64,000 nt of DNA from Hippophae tibetana (GCA_037013495.1 CM072810.1:81514449-81578448), one strand, 5' to 3'; positions 21,926 to 36,230 are shown, numbered from the stretch's first letter. A program made the numbers and translations. The notes: generated from the sequence alone by a model not told the origin.

Positions 21926-24657
21926 AAAAAAAAAGCAAACAAAAGATGGGTTATACTGTTCATAGTATTAAAAAAAGATTTTTTGATAAATTAGAGTTCC
22001 AACTTTAAACGTCCGTAACTTTTAACTCGTGTATCGAAACTACTATTATAATATATCAAATCGAAGCTTGTAACGATTCCTATTATCAGGGCATGGCTCT
22101 GGAAAGAACATCATTTTTTGAATCCAAATTACACTGTATATTTCACCTAATGAGGGTTTAAAACTTTCGTCTCATATATTCCTTTATTTTGCTTAGCGTT
22201 TTCTTAAAAGCTACTGTAACGGAGATTGAGGGGTCAACCAAAAGTGTGTTTAAAAATATTCCAAAGTTCTGAATATCTAACAAATATTCTTAAGATCGTA
22301 CAAATATACTCACGATCTTTCCAAAGGGATATTTTTGGAATATCAAAGGGAAATATTCATTTTCTGTGCAATTGTTATTTTTATTTAATTAGGGTCCTTT
22401 TATGTTAAGCTATTTTATTTTTAGTGAATTATGGAATTTAATAGGTCTTATTTCTCATAAGTATTTTTATGCTATTATTCTTTTGGATAGATTTTCCACA
22501 TTGCACAACAAAATAGCCTCATTGAGGTTGCATTACGTCTAAGGTGTTGTACCGTAAAAAAGAAAATAGCAGGCTTGTGACGGGGAAAGAACTGATATCA
22601 TTAATGAATATTATTTTAGCACTACTTTTGCTTTTCTTTTTGGGGTTCTTGATGGAATGCCCGAATTCGACATATCAAAGGGAGGGATCATTTTTTATGG
22701 CTTCAAAAGGATAGGGTTTTATGGACTTGTGGATGTTGTTTTCGTTTGTGGTTTCGTTTCTTATTTATTTTTGAAACCATCTTCTTTTCTTCTTGATCTT
22801 TAATTCTATGTTTAATCAATACTTCTTCTTCATAAAAAAAAGATAACAAACAAAAGATGGGTTATACTGTTCATAGTAATACAAAAAGAACTTTTGATAA
22901 ATTAGAGTTCCAACTTTAAACTTCCGTAACTTTTAACTCGTGTATCGAAACTACTATAATAATATATCAAATCGAAGCTTGTAACGATTCCTATTATCAG
23001 GGCATGGCTTAGGAAAGAACATCATTTTTTGAATCCAAATTAATCTGTATACTTCACCTACCGAGGGTTTAAAACTTTCGGCTCATATATTCTTTTATTT
23101 TGCTTAGTGTTTTCTTAAAAGCTACTGTAACGGAGATTGAGGGGTCGACCAAAAGTGTGTTTAAAAATATTCCAAAGATTCTGAATATCTAACAAATATT
23201 CTCAAGATCGTTCAAATATACTCACGATCTTTCCAAAGGGATATTTTTGGAATATCAAAGGGAAATATTCATTTTCGGTGCAATTATTATTTTTATTTAA
23301 TTATGGTCCTTTTATGTTAAGTTATTTTATTTTTAGTGAATTTTGGAATTTAATAGGTCTTATTTCTCATAAGTATGTTTATGCTATTATTCTTTTGTAT
23401 AGATTTTCCACATTGCACAACAAAATAGCCTCATTGAGGTTGCATTACGTCTAAGGTGTTGTACCGTAAAAAAGAAAATAGCAGGCTTGTGACGGGGAAA
23501 GAACTGATATCATTAATGAAATTATATTTTAGCACTACTTTTGCTTTTCTTTTTGGGGTTCTTGATGGAATGCCCGAATTCGACATATCAAAGGGAGCGA
23601 TCATTTTTTGTGGCATCACAAGGTTAGGGTTTTATGGACTTGTGGATGTTGTTTTCGTTTATGGTTTCGTTTCTTATTTATTTTTGAAACCATCGTATTT
23701 TCCTCTTGATCTTTAATTCTATGTTTAATCAATACTTCTTCTTCATAAAAAAAAAGATAGCAAACAAAAGATGGGTTATACTTTTCATAGTATTAAAAAA
23801 AGAACTTTTGATAAATTAGAGCTCCAACTTCAAGCGTCCGTAATTTTTAACTCGTGTATCGAAACTACTATTATAATATATCAAATCGAAGCTTGTAACA
23901 ATTCTTATTATCAGGGCATGGCTTGGCAAATAAACTCATTTTTTGAATCCAAATTAAACTGTATACTACACCTACCGAGGCTTTAAAACATTCGGCTCAT
24001 ATATTCCTTTATTTTGCTTAGTGTTTTCTTAAAAGCTACTGTAACGGAGATTGAGGGGTCGACGAAAAGTGTGTTAAAAAGTTTTCCAAAGATTCTGAAT
24101 ATCTAACAAATATTCTCAAGATCGTTCAAATATACTCACGATCTTTCCAAAGGGATACTTTTGGAATATCAAAAGGAAATATTCATTTTCAGCGCAATTA
24201 TTATTTTTATTTAATTATGGTCCTTTTATGTTAAGCTATTTTAATTTTAGTGAATTGTGGAATTTAATAGGTCTTATTTTTCAAAAGTATTTTTATGCTA
24301 TTATTCTTTTGGATAGATTTTCAACATTGCACAACAAAATAGCCTCATTGACGTTGCATTACGTCTAAGGTGTTGTAATGTAAAAAAGAAAATACCAGGC
24401 TTGTGACGGTGAAAGAACTGATACATTAATGAAATTATATTTTAGTAATACTTTTGCTTTTCTTTTTGGGGTTCTTGATTGAATGCCCGAATTCGACATA
24501 TCAAAGGGAGTGATCATTTTTATGGCGTCACAAGGTTAGGGTTTTATGGATTTGTAGATGTTGTTTTCGTTTGTGGTTTCGTTTCTTATTTATTTTTGAA
24601 ACCATCTTATTTTCTTCTTGATCTTTAATTCTATGTTTAATCAATACTTCTTCTTCA
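21926..24657 (+). repeat. Truncated higher-order unit C-D-E (M25-M27)
   Basis: M25, M26 and M27 repeat types C, D and E of the five-monomer unit, without A and B in front. M25 has the variant ATGAATATTATTTTAG near 22604 where other copies read ATGAAATTATATTTTAG, and this breaks the recurring forward frame. M26 has GCTTAGG where others have GCTTGGG (near 23005). M27 ends with type-G-like bases (CAGCGCAATT, GATACATTAATG, TTTATGGCGTC) that also occur at the end of M3. The next monomer is type G, as after M3. Confidence 0.88.
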
Positions 24658-26490
24658 TAAAAAAAAAGATAGCAAACAAAAGATGGGTTATACTATTCAT
24701 AGTATTAAAAAAGAACTTTTGATAAATTAGAGTTCCAACTTCAAACGTCCGTAATTTTTTAACTCGTGTATCGAAACTACTATTATAATATATCAAGTCG
24801 AAGCTTTTAACGATTCTTATTATCAGGGCATGGCTTGGCAAATAACCTCATTTTTTGAATCCAAATTAAACTGTATACTACACCTACCGAGGGTTTAAAA
24901 CATTCGGCTCATATATTCCTTTATTTTGCATAGTGTTTTCTTAAAAGCTACTGTAACGGAGATTGAGGGGTCGACCAAAAGTGTGTTAAAAAATATTCCA
25001 AAGATTCTGAATATCTAACAAATATTCTCAAGATCGTTCAAATATACTCACGATCTTTCCAAAGGGATATTTTTGGAATATCAAAGGGAAATATTCATTT
25101 TCGGTGCAATTATTATTTTTATTTAATTATGGTACTTTTATGTTAAGCTATTTTAATTTTAGTGAATTGTGGAATTTAATAGGTCTTATTTCTCATAAGT
25201 ATTTTTATGCTATTATTCTTTTGGATAGATTTTCCACATTGCACAACAAAATAGCCTCATTGAGGTTGCATTACGTCTAAGGTGTTGTACCGTAAAAAAG
25301 AAAATAGCAGGCTTGTGACGGGGAAAGAACTGATATCATTAATGAAATTATATTTTAGCACTACATTTGCTTTTCTTTTTGGGGTTCTTGATGGAATGCC
25401 CGAATTCGACATATCAAAGGGAGCGTTCATTTTTTGTGGCATCACAAGGTTAGGGTTTTATGGCCTTGTGGATGTTGTTTTCGTTTATGGTTTCGTTTTT
25501 GATTTATTTTTGAAACCATCGTATTTTCTTCATGATCTTTAATTCTAGGTTTATTCAATACTTCTTCTTCATATAAAAAAAAAAAAGAAAGCAAACAAAA
25601 GATGGGTTATACTGTTCATAGTATTAAAAAAAGAATTTTTGATAAATTAGAGTTCCAACTTTAAACGTCCGTAACTTTTAACTCGTGTATCGAAACTACT
25701 CTTATAATATATCAAATCGAAGCTTGTAACGATTCCTATTATCAGGGCATGGCTTGGGAAAGAACATCATTTTTTGAATCCAAATTAAACTGTATACTAC
25801 ACCTACCGAGGGTTTAAAACTTTCGTCTCGTATATTCCTTTATTTTGCTTAGCGTTTTCTTAAAAGCTACTGTAACGGAGATTGAGGGGTCTACGAAAAG
25901 TGTGTTAAAAAATATTCCAAAGATTCTGAATATCTAACAAATATTCTCAAGATCGTTCAAATATACTCACGATCTTTCCAAAGGGATATTTTTGGAATAT
26001 CAAAGGGAAATATTCATTTTCTCTGCAATTATTATTTTTATTTAATTATGGTCCTTTTATGTTAAGCTATTTAATTTTTAGTGAATTTTGGAATTTAATA
26101 GGTCTTATTTCTCATAAGTATTTTTATGCTATTAATCTTTTGGATAGATTTTCCACATTGCACAACAAAATAGCCTCATTGAGGTTGCATTACGTCTAAG
26201 GTGTTGTACCGTAAAAAAGAAAATAGCAGGCTTGTGACGGGGAAAGAACTGATATCATTAATGAAATTATATTTTAGCACTACATTTGCTTTTCTTTTTG
26301 GGGTTCTTGATGGAATGCCCGAATTCGACATATCAAAGGGAGGGATCATTTTTTATGGCTTCAAAAGGATAGGGTTTTATGGACTTGTGGATGTTGTTTT
26401 CGTTTGTGTTTTCGTTTCTAATTTATTTTTGAAACCATCTTCTTTTCTTCTTGATCTTTAATTCTATGTTTAATCAATACTTCTTCTTCA
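24658..26490 (+). repeat. Monomers M28-M29 (G and C/E mosaic)
   Basis: M28 matches M4 about 21,920 bp upstream. Both have GAAGCTTTTAACG, TGCATAGTG, GAGCGTTC and TCTAGGTTTATTC. M28 has TCAAGTCGAAG where M4 has TCAAATCGAAG. M29 opens like M1 and M6 (TACTCTTATAAT) and then switches to E-like bases (TACTACACC, GTCTACGAAAAG) ending in TTTCTAATTTA. The same C-to-E switch and ending appear at M10 and M34. M29 has the longest A-tract seen, about 12 residues near 25575. Confidence 0.82.
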
Positions 26491-29400
26491 TAAAAAAAAA
26501 GATAGCAAACAAAAGATGGGTTATACTGTTCATAGTAATAAAAAAAGAACTTTTGATAAATTAGAGTTCCAACTTTAAACGTCCGTAACTTTTAACTCGT
26601 GTATCGAAACTACTATTATAATATATCAAATCGAAGCTTGTAACAATTCTTATTATCAGGGCATGGCTTGGCAAATAAACTCATTTTTTGAATCCAAATT
26701 AAACTGTATACTACACCTACCGAGGCTTTAAAACATTCGGCTCATATATTCCTTTATTTTGCTTAGTGTTTTCTTAAAAGCTACTGTAACGGAGATTGAG
26801 GGGTCGACGAAAAGTGTGTTAAAAAATATTCCAAAGATTCTGAATATCTAACAAATATTCTCAAGATCATTCAAATATACTCACGATCTTTCCAAAGGGA
26901 TATTTTTGGAATATCAAAGGGAAATATTCATTTTCGGTGCAATTATTATTTTTATTTAATTATGGTCCTTTTATGTTAAGCTATTTTATTTTTAGTGAAT
27001 TGTGGAATTTAATAGGTCTTATTTCTCATAAGTATTTTTATGCTATTATTCTTTTGGATAGATTTTCCACGTTGCACAACAAAAAAGCCTCATTGAGGTT
27101 GCATTACGTCTAAGGTGTTGTACCGTAAAAAAGAAAATAGCAGGCTTGTGACGGGGAAAGAACTGATATCATTAATGAAATTATATTTTAGCACTACTTT
27201 TGCTTTTCTTTTTGGGGTTCTTGATGGATTGCCCGAATTCGACATATCAAAGGGAGCGATCATTTTTTGTGGCATCACAAGGTTAGGGTTTTATGGACTT
27301 GTGGATGTTGTTTTCGTTTATGGGTTCGTTTCTTATTTATTTTTGAAACCATCGTATTTTCTTCTTGATCTTTAATTCTATGTTTATTCAATACTTCTTC
27401 TTCATATAAAAAAAAGAAAGCAAACAAAAGATGGGTTATACAGTTCATAGTATTAAAAAAAGAACTTTTATAAATTAGAGTTCCAACTTTAAACATCCGT
27501 AACTTTTAACTCGTGTATCGAAACTACTATTATAATATATCAAATCGAAGCTTGTCACGATTCCTATTATCAGGGCATGGCTTGGGAAAGAACATCATTT
27601 TTTGAATCCCAATTAAACTGTATATTTCACCTAACGAGGGTTTAAAACTTTCGTCTCATATATTCCTTTATTTTGCTTAGCGTTTTCTTAAAAGCTACTG
27701 TAACAGAGATTGAGGGGTCAACCAAAAGTGTGTTTAAAAATATTCCAAAGTTCTGAATATCTAACAAATATTCTACAGATCGTACAATTATACTCACGAT
27801 CTTTCCAAAGGGATATTTTTGGAATATCAAAGGGAAATATTCATTTTCGGTGCAATTATTATTTTTATTTAATTATGGTCTTTTATGTTAAGCTATTTTA
27901 ATTTTAGTGAATTGTGGAATTTAATAGGTCTTATTTCTCATAAGTATTTTTATGCTATTATTCTTTTGGATAGATTTTCCTCATTGCATAACAAAATAGC
28001 CTCATTTAGGTTGCATTACGTCTAAGGGGTTGTACAGTAAAAAAGAAAATAGCAGGCTTGTGACGGCGAAAGAACTGATATCATTAATGAAATTATATTT
28101 TAGCAATACTTTTGCTTTTCTTTCTGGGGTTCTTGATTGAATGCCCGAATTCGACATATCAAAGGGAGTGATCATTTTTTATGGCATCACAAGGTTAGGG
28201 TTTTATGGACTTGTGGATGTTGTTTTCGTTTATGGTTTCGTTTCTTATTTATTTTTGAAACCATCGTATTTTCTTCTTGATCTTTAATTCTATGTTTATT
28301 CAATACTTCTTCTTCATATAAAAAAAAAAGCAAACAAAAGATGGGTTATACTGTTCATAGTATTAAAAAAAGATTTTTTGATAAATTAGAGTTCCAACTT
28401 TAAACGTCCGTAACTTTTAACTCGTGTATCGAAACTACTATTATAATATATCAAATCGAAGCTTGTAACGATTCCTATTATCAGGGCATGGCTCTGGAAA
28501 GAACATCATTTTTTGAATCCAAATTACACTGTATATTTCACCTAATGAGGGTTTAAAACTTTCGTCTCATATATTCCTTTATTTTGCTTAGCGTTTTCTT
28601 AAAAGCTACTGTAACGGAGATTGAGGGGTCAACCAAAAGTGTGTTTAAAAATATTCCAATGTTCTGAATATCTAACAAATATTCTTAAGATCGTACAAAT
28701 ATACTCACGATCTTTCCAAAGCGATATTTTTGGAATTCAAAGGGAAATATTCATTTTCTGTGCAATTATTATTTTTATTTAATTAGGGTCCTTTTATGTT
28801 AAGCTATTTTATTTTTAGTGAATTATGGAATTTAATAGGTCTTATTTCTCATAAGTATTTTTATGCTATTATTCTTTTGGATAGATTTTCCACATTGCAC
28901 AACAAAATAGCCTCATTGAGGTTGCATTACGTCTAAGGTGTTGTACCGTAAAAAAGAAAATAGCAGGCTTGTGGCGGGGAAAGAACTGATATCATTAATG
29001 AAATTATATTTTAGCACTACTTTTGCTTTTCTTTTTGGGGTTCTTGATGGAATGCCCGAATTCGACATATCAAAGGGAGGGATCATTTTTTATGGCTTCA
29101 AAAGGATAGGGTTTTATGGACTTGTGGATGTTGTTTTCGTTTGTGGTTTCGTTTCTTATTTATTTTTGAAACCATCTTCTTTTCTTCTTGATCTTTAATT
29201 CTATGTTTAATCAATACTTCTTCTTCATAAAAAAAAGATAACAAACAAAAGATGGGTTATACTGTTCATAGTAATACAAAAAGAACTTTTGATAAATTAG
29301 AGTTCCAACTTTAAACTTCCGTAACTTTTAACTCGTGTATCGAAACTACTATAATAATATATCAAATCGAAGCTTGTAACGATTCCTATTATCAGGGCAT

Positions 29401-31053
29401 GGCTTGGGAAAGAACATCATTTTTTGAATCCAAATTAATCTGTATACTTCACCTACCGAGGGTTTAAAACTTTCGGCTCATATATTCCTTTATTTTGCTT
29501 AGTGTTTTCTTAAAAGCTACTGTAACGGAGATTGAGGGGTCGACCAAAAGTGTGTTTAAAAATATTCCAAAGTTCTGAATATCTAACAAATATTCTCAAG
29601 ATCGTTCAAATATACTCACGATCTTTCCAAAGGGATATTTTTGGAATATCAAAGGGAAATATTCATTTTCGGTGCAATTATTATTTTTATTTAATTATGG
29701 TCCTTTTATGTTAAGTTATTTTATTTTTAGTGAATTTTGGAATTTAATAGGTCTTATTTCTCATAAGTATGTTTATGCTATTATTCTTTTGTATAGATTT
29801 TCCACATTGCACAACAAAATAGCCTCATTGAGGTTGCATTACGTCTAAGGTGTTGTACCGTAAAAAAGAAAATAGCAGGCTTGTGACGGGGAAAGAACTG
29901 ATATCATTAATGAAATTATATTTTAGCACTACTTTTGCTTTTCTTTTTGGGGTTCTTGATGGAATGCCCGAATTCGACATATCAAAGGGAGCGATCATTT
30001 TTTGTGGCATCACAAGGTTAGGGTTTTATGGACTTGTGGATGTTGTTTTCGTTTATGGTTTCGTTTCTTATTTATTTTTGAAACCATCGTATTTTCCTCT
30101 TGATCTTTAATTCTATGTTTAATCAATACTTCTTCTTCATAAAAAAAAGATAGCAAACAAAAGATGGGTTATACTTTTCATAGTATTAAAAAAAGAACTT
30201 TTGATAAATTAGAGCTCCAACTTCAAGCGTCCGTAATTTTTAACTCGTGTATCGAAACTACTATTATAATATATCAAATCGAAGCTTGTAACAATTCTTA
30301 TTATCAGGGCATGGCTTGGCAAATAAACTCATTTTTTGAATCCAAATTAAACTGTATACTACACCTACCGAGGCTTTAAAACATTCGGCTCATATATTCC
30401 TTTATTTTGCTTAGTGTTTTCTTAAAACCTACTGTAACGGAGATTGAGGGGTCGACGAAAAGTGTGTTAAAATTTTTTCCAAAGATTCTGAATATCTAAC
30501 AAATATTCTCAAGATCGTTCAAATATACTCACGATCTTTCCAAAGGGATATTTTTGGAATATCAAAGGGAAATATTCATTTTCTGTGCAATTATTATTTT
30601 TATTTAATTATGGTCCTTTTATGTTAAGCTATTTTATTTTTAGTGAATTGTGGAATTTAATAGGTCTTATTTCTCATAAGTATTTTTATGCTATTATTCT
30701 TTTGGATAGATTTTCCACATTGCACAACAAAATAGCCTCATTGAGGTTGCATTACGTCTAAGGTGTTGTACCGTAAAAAAGAAAATAGCAGGCTTGTGAC
30801 GGGGAAAGAACTGATATCATTAATGAAATTATTTTTTAGCACTACATTTGCTTTTCTTTTTGGGGTTCTTGATGGAATGCCCGAATTCGACATATCAAAG
30901 GGAGGGATCATTTTTTATGGCTTCAAAAGGATAGGGTTTTATGGACTTGTGGATGTTGTTTTCGTTTGTGGTTTCGTTTCTAATTTATTTTTGAAACCAT
31001 CTTCTTTTCTTCTTGATCTTTAATTCTATGTTTAATCAATACTTCTTCTTCAT
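26491..31053 (+). repeat. Five-monomer higher-order repeat, copy 3 with mosaic first monomer (M30-M34)
   Basis: M31, M32, M33 and M34 are types B, C, D and E and match M16-M19 and M21-M24. The first monomer is not a clean type A. M30 opens like type F (AGTAATAAAAA, AACGTCCG), passes through an E-like tract at about 26640-26830 (AACAATTC, CCGAGGCTTT, GTCGACGAAAAG), and ends as type A (ACAAAAAAGCC, GATGGATTG). M32 has AAGCGATATT and GGAATTCAAAG near 28720-28740, a two-base loss that makes an extra EcoRI site. M32 also has GTGGCGGGG near 28971. Confidence 0.9.
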
Positions 31054-32540
31054 AAAAAAAAGATAGCAAACAAAAGATGGGTTATACTGTTCATAGTAAT
31101 AAAAAAAGAACTTTTGATAAATTAGAGTTCCAACTTTAAACGTCCGTAATTTTTAACTCGTGTATCGAAACTACTATTATAATATATCAAATCAAAGCTT
31201 GTAACGATTCCTATTATCATGGCATGGCTCTGGAAAGAACATCATTTTTTGAATCCAAATTAAACTGTATATTTCACCTAACGAGGGTTTAAAACTTTCG
31301 TCTCATATATTCCTTTATTTTGCTTAGCGTTTTCTTAAAACCTACTGTAACGGAGATTGAGGGGTCAACCAAAAGTGTGTTTAAAAATATTCCAAAGTTC
31401 TGAATAACTAACAAATATTCTTAAGATCGTACAAATATACTCACGATCTTTCCAAAGGGATATTTTTGGAATATCAAAAGGAAATATTCATTTTCGACGC
31501 AATTATTATTTTTATTTAATTATGGTCCTTTTATGTTAAGCTATTTTATTTTTAGTGAATTGTGGAATTTAATAGGTCTTATTTCTCAAAAGTATTTTTA
31601 TGCTATTATTCTTTTGGATAGATTTTCCACATTGCACAACAAAATAGCCTCATTGAGGTTGCATTACGTCTAAGGTGTTGTACTGTAAAAAAGAAAATAC
31701 CAGGCTTGTGACGGTGAAAGAACTGATATCATTAATGTAATTATATTTTAGCAATACTTTTGCTTTTCTTTCTGGGGTTCTTGATTGAATGTCCGAATTC
31801 GACATATCAAAGGGAGTGATCATTTTTTATGGCATCAAAAGGATAGGGTTTTATGGACTTGTGGATGTTGTTTTCGTTTATGGTTTCGTTTCTTATTTAT
31901 TTTTGAAACCATCTTATTTTCTTCTTGATCTTTAATGCTATGTTTAATCAATACTTCTTCTTCATAAAAAAAAAAGATAGCTAACAAAAGATGGGTTATA
32001 CTATTCATAGTATTAAAAAATAACTTTTGATAAATTAGAGTTCCAACTTCAAACGTCCGTAATTTTTTAACTCGTGTATCGAAACTACTATTACAATATA
32101 TCAAATCGAAGCTTTTAACGATTATTATTATCAGGGCATGGCTTGGCAAATAACCTCATTTTTTGAATCCAAATTAATCTGTATACTTCACCTACCGAGG
32201 GTTTAAAACTTACGGCTCATATATTCCTTTATTTTGCTTAGTGTTTTCTTAAAAGCTACTGTAACGGAGATTGAGGGGTCGACCATAAGTGTGTTTAAAA
32301 ATATTCCAAAGATTCTGAATATCTAACAAATATTCTCAAGATCGTTCAAATATACTCACGATCTTTCCAAAGGGATATTTTTGGAATATCAAAGGGAAAT
32401 ATTCATTTTCGGTGCAATTATTATTTTTATTTAATTATGGTCCTTTTATGTTAAGCTATTTTATTTTTAGTGAATTGTGGAATTTAATAGGTCTTATTTC
32501 TCATAAGTATTTTTATGCTATTATTCTTTTGGATAGATTT
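31054..32540 (+). repeat. Monomer M35 and most of M36 (F, G)
   Basis: M35 is type F (CAAATCAAAGC, ATCATGGCATGG, AAACCTACTG). The same marks occur at M46, M48 and M51. M36 is type G with TAGCTAACAAAAG, AAAAAATAACTTTT and a unique CTATTACAATA. AAAAAATAACTTTT is otherwise found only in the alpha monomers from 46.5 kb on, so M36 is the nearest relative of alpha here. The last ~340 bp of M36 begin the 3,656-bp duplication. Confidence 0.82.
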
Positions 32541-35500
32541 TCCACATTGCACAACAAAATAGCCTCATTGAGGTTGCATTACGTCTAAGGTGTTGTACCG
32601 TAAAAAAGAAAATAGCAGGCTTGTGACGGGGAAAGAACTGATATCATTAATGAAATTATATTTTAGCACTACTTTTCCTTTTCTTTTTGGGGTTCTTGAT
32701 GGAATGCCCGAATTCGACATATCAAAGGGATCGATCATTTTTTGTGGCATCACAAGGTTAGGGTTTTATGGACTTGTGGATGTTGTTTTCGTTTATGGTT
32801 TCGTTTCTTATTTATTTTTGAAACCATCATATTTTCTTCTTGATCTTTAATTCTATGTTTATTCAATACTTCTTCTTCATATAAAAAAAAGAAAGCAAAC
32901 AAAAGATGGGTTATACTGTTCATAGTATTAAAAAAAGAACTTTTGATAAATTAGAGTTCCAACTTTAAACGTACGTAACTTTTAACTCTTGTATCGAAAC
33001 TACTATTATAATATATCAAATCGAAGCTTGTAACGATTCCTATTATCAGGGCATGGCTCTTGAAAGAACATCATTTTTTGAATCCAAATTAAACTGTATA
33101 TTTCACCTAACGAGGGTTTAAAACTTTCGTCTCATATATTCCTTTATTTTGCTTAGCGTTTTCTTACAAGCTATTGTAACGGAGATTGAGGGGTCAACCA
33201 AAACTGTGTTTAAAAATATTCCAAAGTTCTGAATATCTAACAAATATTCTTAAGATCGTACAAATATACTCACGATCTTTCCAAAGGGATATTTTTGGAA
33301 TATCAAAGGGAAATATTCATTTTCGGCGCAATTATTATTTTTATTTAATTATGGACCTTTTATGTTAAGCTATTTTATTTTTAGTGTATTGTGGAATTTA
33401 ATAGGTCTTATTTCTCAAAAGTATTTTTATGCTATTATTCTTTTGGATAGATTTTCCACATTGCACAACAAAATACCCTCATTTACGTTAGATTACGTCT
33501 AAGGTGTTGTACTGTAAAAAAGAAAATACCAGGCTTGTGACAGTGAAAGAACTGATATCATTAATGAAATTATATTTTAGCAATACTTTTACTTTTCTTT
33601 CTGGGGTTCTTGATTGAATGCCCGAATTCGACATATCAAAGGGAGTGATCATTTTTTATGGCATCACACGGTTAGGGTTTTATGGACTTGTGGATGTTGT
33701 TTTCGTTTGTGGTTTCGTTTCTTATTTATTTTTGAAACCATCTTATTTTCTTCTTGATCTTTAATTCTATGTTTAATCAATACTTCTTCTTCATAAAAAA
33801 AAAAGATAGCAAACAAAAGATGGGTTATACTATTCATAGTATTAAAAAAGAACTTTTGATAAATTAGAGTTCCAACTTTAAACGTCCGTAACTTTTAACT
33901 CGTGTATCGAAACTACTATAATAATATATCAAATCGAAGCTTGTAACGATTCCTATTATCAGGGCATGGCTTGGGAAAGAGCATCATTTTTTGAATACAA
34001 ATTAAACTGTATATTTCACCTAACGAGGGTTTAAAACTTTCGTCTCATATATTCCTTTATTTTGCTTAGCGTTTTCTTAAAAGCTACTGTAACGGAGATT
34101 GATGGGTCGACCAAAAGTATGTTTAAAAATAATCCAAAGTTCTGAATATCTAACAAATATTCTTAAGATCGGACAAATATACTCACGATCTTTCCAAAGG
34201 GATATTTTTGGAATATCAAAGGGAAATATTCATTTTCGGCGCAATTATTATTTTTATTTAATTATGGTGCTTTTATGTTAAGCTATTTTATTTTTAGTGA
34301 ATTGTGTAATTTAATAGGTCTTATTTCTCAAAAGTATTTTTATGCTATTATTCTTTTGGATAGATTTTCCACATTGCACAACAAAATAGCCTCATTGAGG
34401 TTGCATTACGTCTAAGGTGTTGTACTGTAAAAAAGAAAATACTATGCTTGTGACGGTGAAAGAACTGATATCATTAATGAAATTATATTTTAGCAATAAT
34501 TTTGCTTTTATTTCTGGGGTTCTTGATTGAATGCCCGAATTCGACATATCAAAGGGAGTGATCATTTTTTATGGCGTCACAAGGTTAGGGTTTTATGGAC
34601 TTGTGGATGTTGTTTTCGTTTGTGGTTTCGTTTCTTATTTATTTTTGAAACCATCATATTTTCTCCTTGATCTTTAATTCTATGTTTAATCAATACTTCT
34701 TCTTCATAAAAAAAATAAAGATAGCAAACAAAAGATGGGTTATACTATTCATAGTATTAAAAAAAGAACTTTTGATAAATTAGAGTTCCAACTTCAAACG
34801 TCCGTAATTTTTAACTCGTGTATCGAAACTACTATTATAATATATCAAATCGAAGCTTGTAACAATTCTTATTATCAGGGCATGGCTTGGCAAATAAACT
34901 CATTTTTTGCATCCAAATTAAACTGTATACTACACCTACCGAGGGTTTAAAACATTCGGCTCATATATTCCTTTATTTGTCTTAGTGTTTTCTTAAAAGC
35001 TACTGTAACTGAGATTGAGGGGTCGACGAAAAGTGTGTTAAAAAATATTCCAAAGATTCTGACTATCTTACAAATATTCTCAAGATCGTTCAAATATACT
35101 CACGATCTTTCCAAAGGGATATTTTTGGAATATTAAAGGGAAATATTCATTTTCGGTGCAATTATTATTTTTATTTAATTATGGTCTTTTTATGTTAAGC
35201 TATTTTATCTTTAGTGAATTGTGGAATTTAATATGTCTTATTTCTCATAAGTATTTTTATGCTATTATTCTTTTGGATAGATTTTCCACATTGCACAACA
35301 AAATAGCCTCATTGAGGTTGCATTACGTCTAAGGTGTTGTACCGTAAAAAAGAAAATAGTAGGCTTGTGACGGGGAAAGAACTGATATCATTAATGAAAT
35401 TATATTTTAGCCCTACTTTTGCTTTTCTTTTTGGGGTTCTTGATGGAATGCCCGAATTCGACATATCAAAGGGAGCGATCATTTTTTGTGGCATCAAAAG

Positions 35501-36230
35501 GATAGGGTTTTATGGACTTGTGGATGTTGTTTTCGTTTGTGGTTTCGTTTCTTATTTATTTTTGAAACCATCTTCTTTTCTTCTTGATCTTTAATTCTAT
35601 GTTTAATCAATACTTCTTCTTCATAAAAAAAAGATAACAAACAAAAGATGGGTTATACTGTTCATAGTAATACAAAAAGAACTTTTGATAAATTAGAGTT
35701 CCAACTTTAAACTTCCGTAACTTTTAACTCGTGTATCGAAACTACTATAATAATATATCAAATCGAAGCTTGTAACGATTCCTATTATCAGGGCATGGCT
35801 TGGGAAAGAACATCATTTTTTGAATCCAAATTAATCTGTATACTTCACCTACCGAGGGTTTAAAACTTTCGGCTCATATATTCCTTTATTTTGCTTAGTG
35901 TTTTCTTAAAAGCTACTGTAACGGAGATTGAGAGGTCGACCAAAAGTGTGTTTAAAAATATTCCAAAGTTCTGAATATCTAACAAATATTCTCAAGATCG
36001 TTCAAATATACTCACGATCTTTCCAAAGGGATATTTTTGGAATATCAAAGGGAAATATTCATTTTCGGTGCAATTATTATTTTTATTTAATTATGGTCCT
36101 TTTATGTTAAGTTATTTTATTTTTAGTGAATTGTGGAATTTAATAGGTCTTATTTCTCATAAGTATGTTTATGCTATTATTCTTTTGTATAGATTTTCCA
36201 CATTGCACAACAAAATAGCCTCATTGAGGT
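32541..36230 (+). repeat. Four-monomer higher-order repeat, copy 1 (3,656 bp)
   Basis: Everything from about 32534 to 36270 reappears 3,656 bp downstream. The unit runs from the end of M36 through M37 (H: ACGTACGTAAC, ACTCTTG), M38 (G start with D-like middle: GGGAAAGAGC, GAATACAAA), M39 (A: TTTTTTGCATCC, TTTGTCTTAG, AACTGAGATT) and the first part of M40 (D). Differences from copy 2 that I found are few: GGATAG against GTATAG near 33450, ATCAGGGC against ATGAGGGC near 34876, TCTTACAAAT against TCTAACAAAT near 35065, and GGTCTTTTT against GGTCCTTTT near 35186. Confidence 0.93.
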
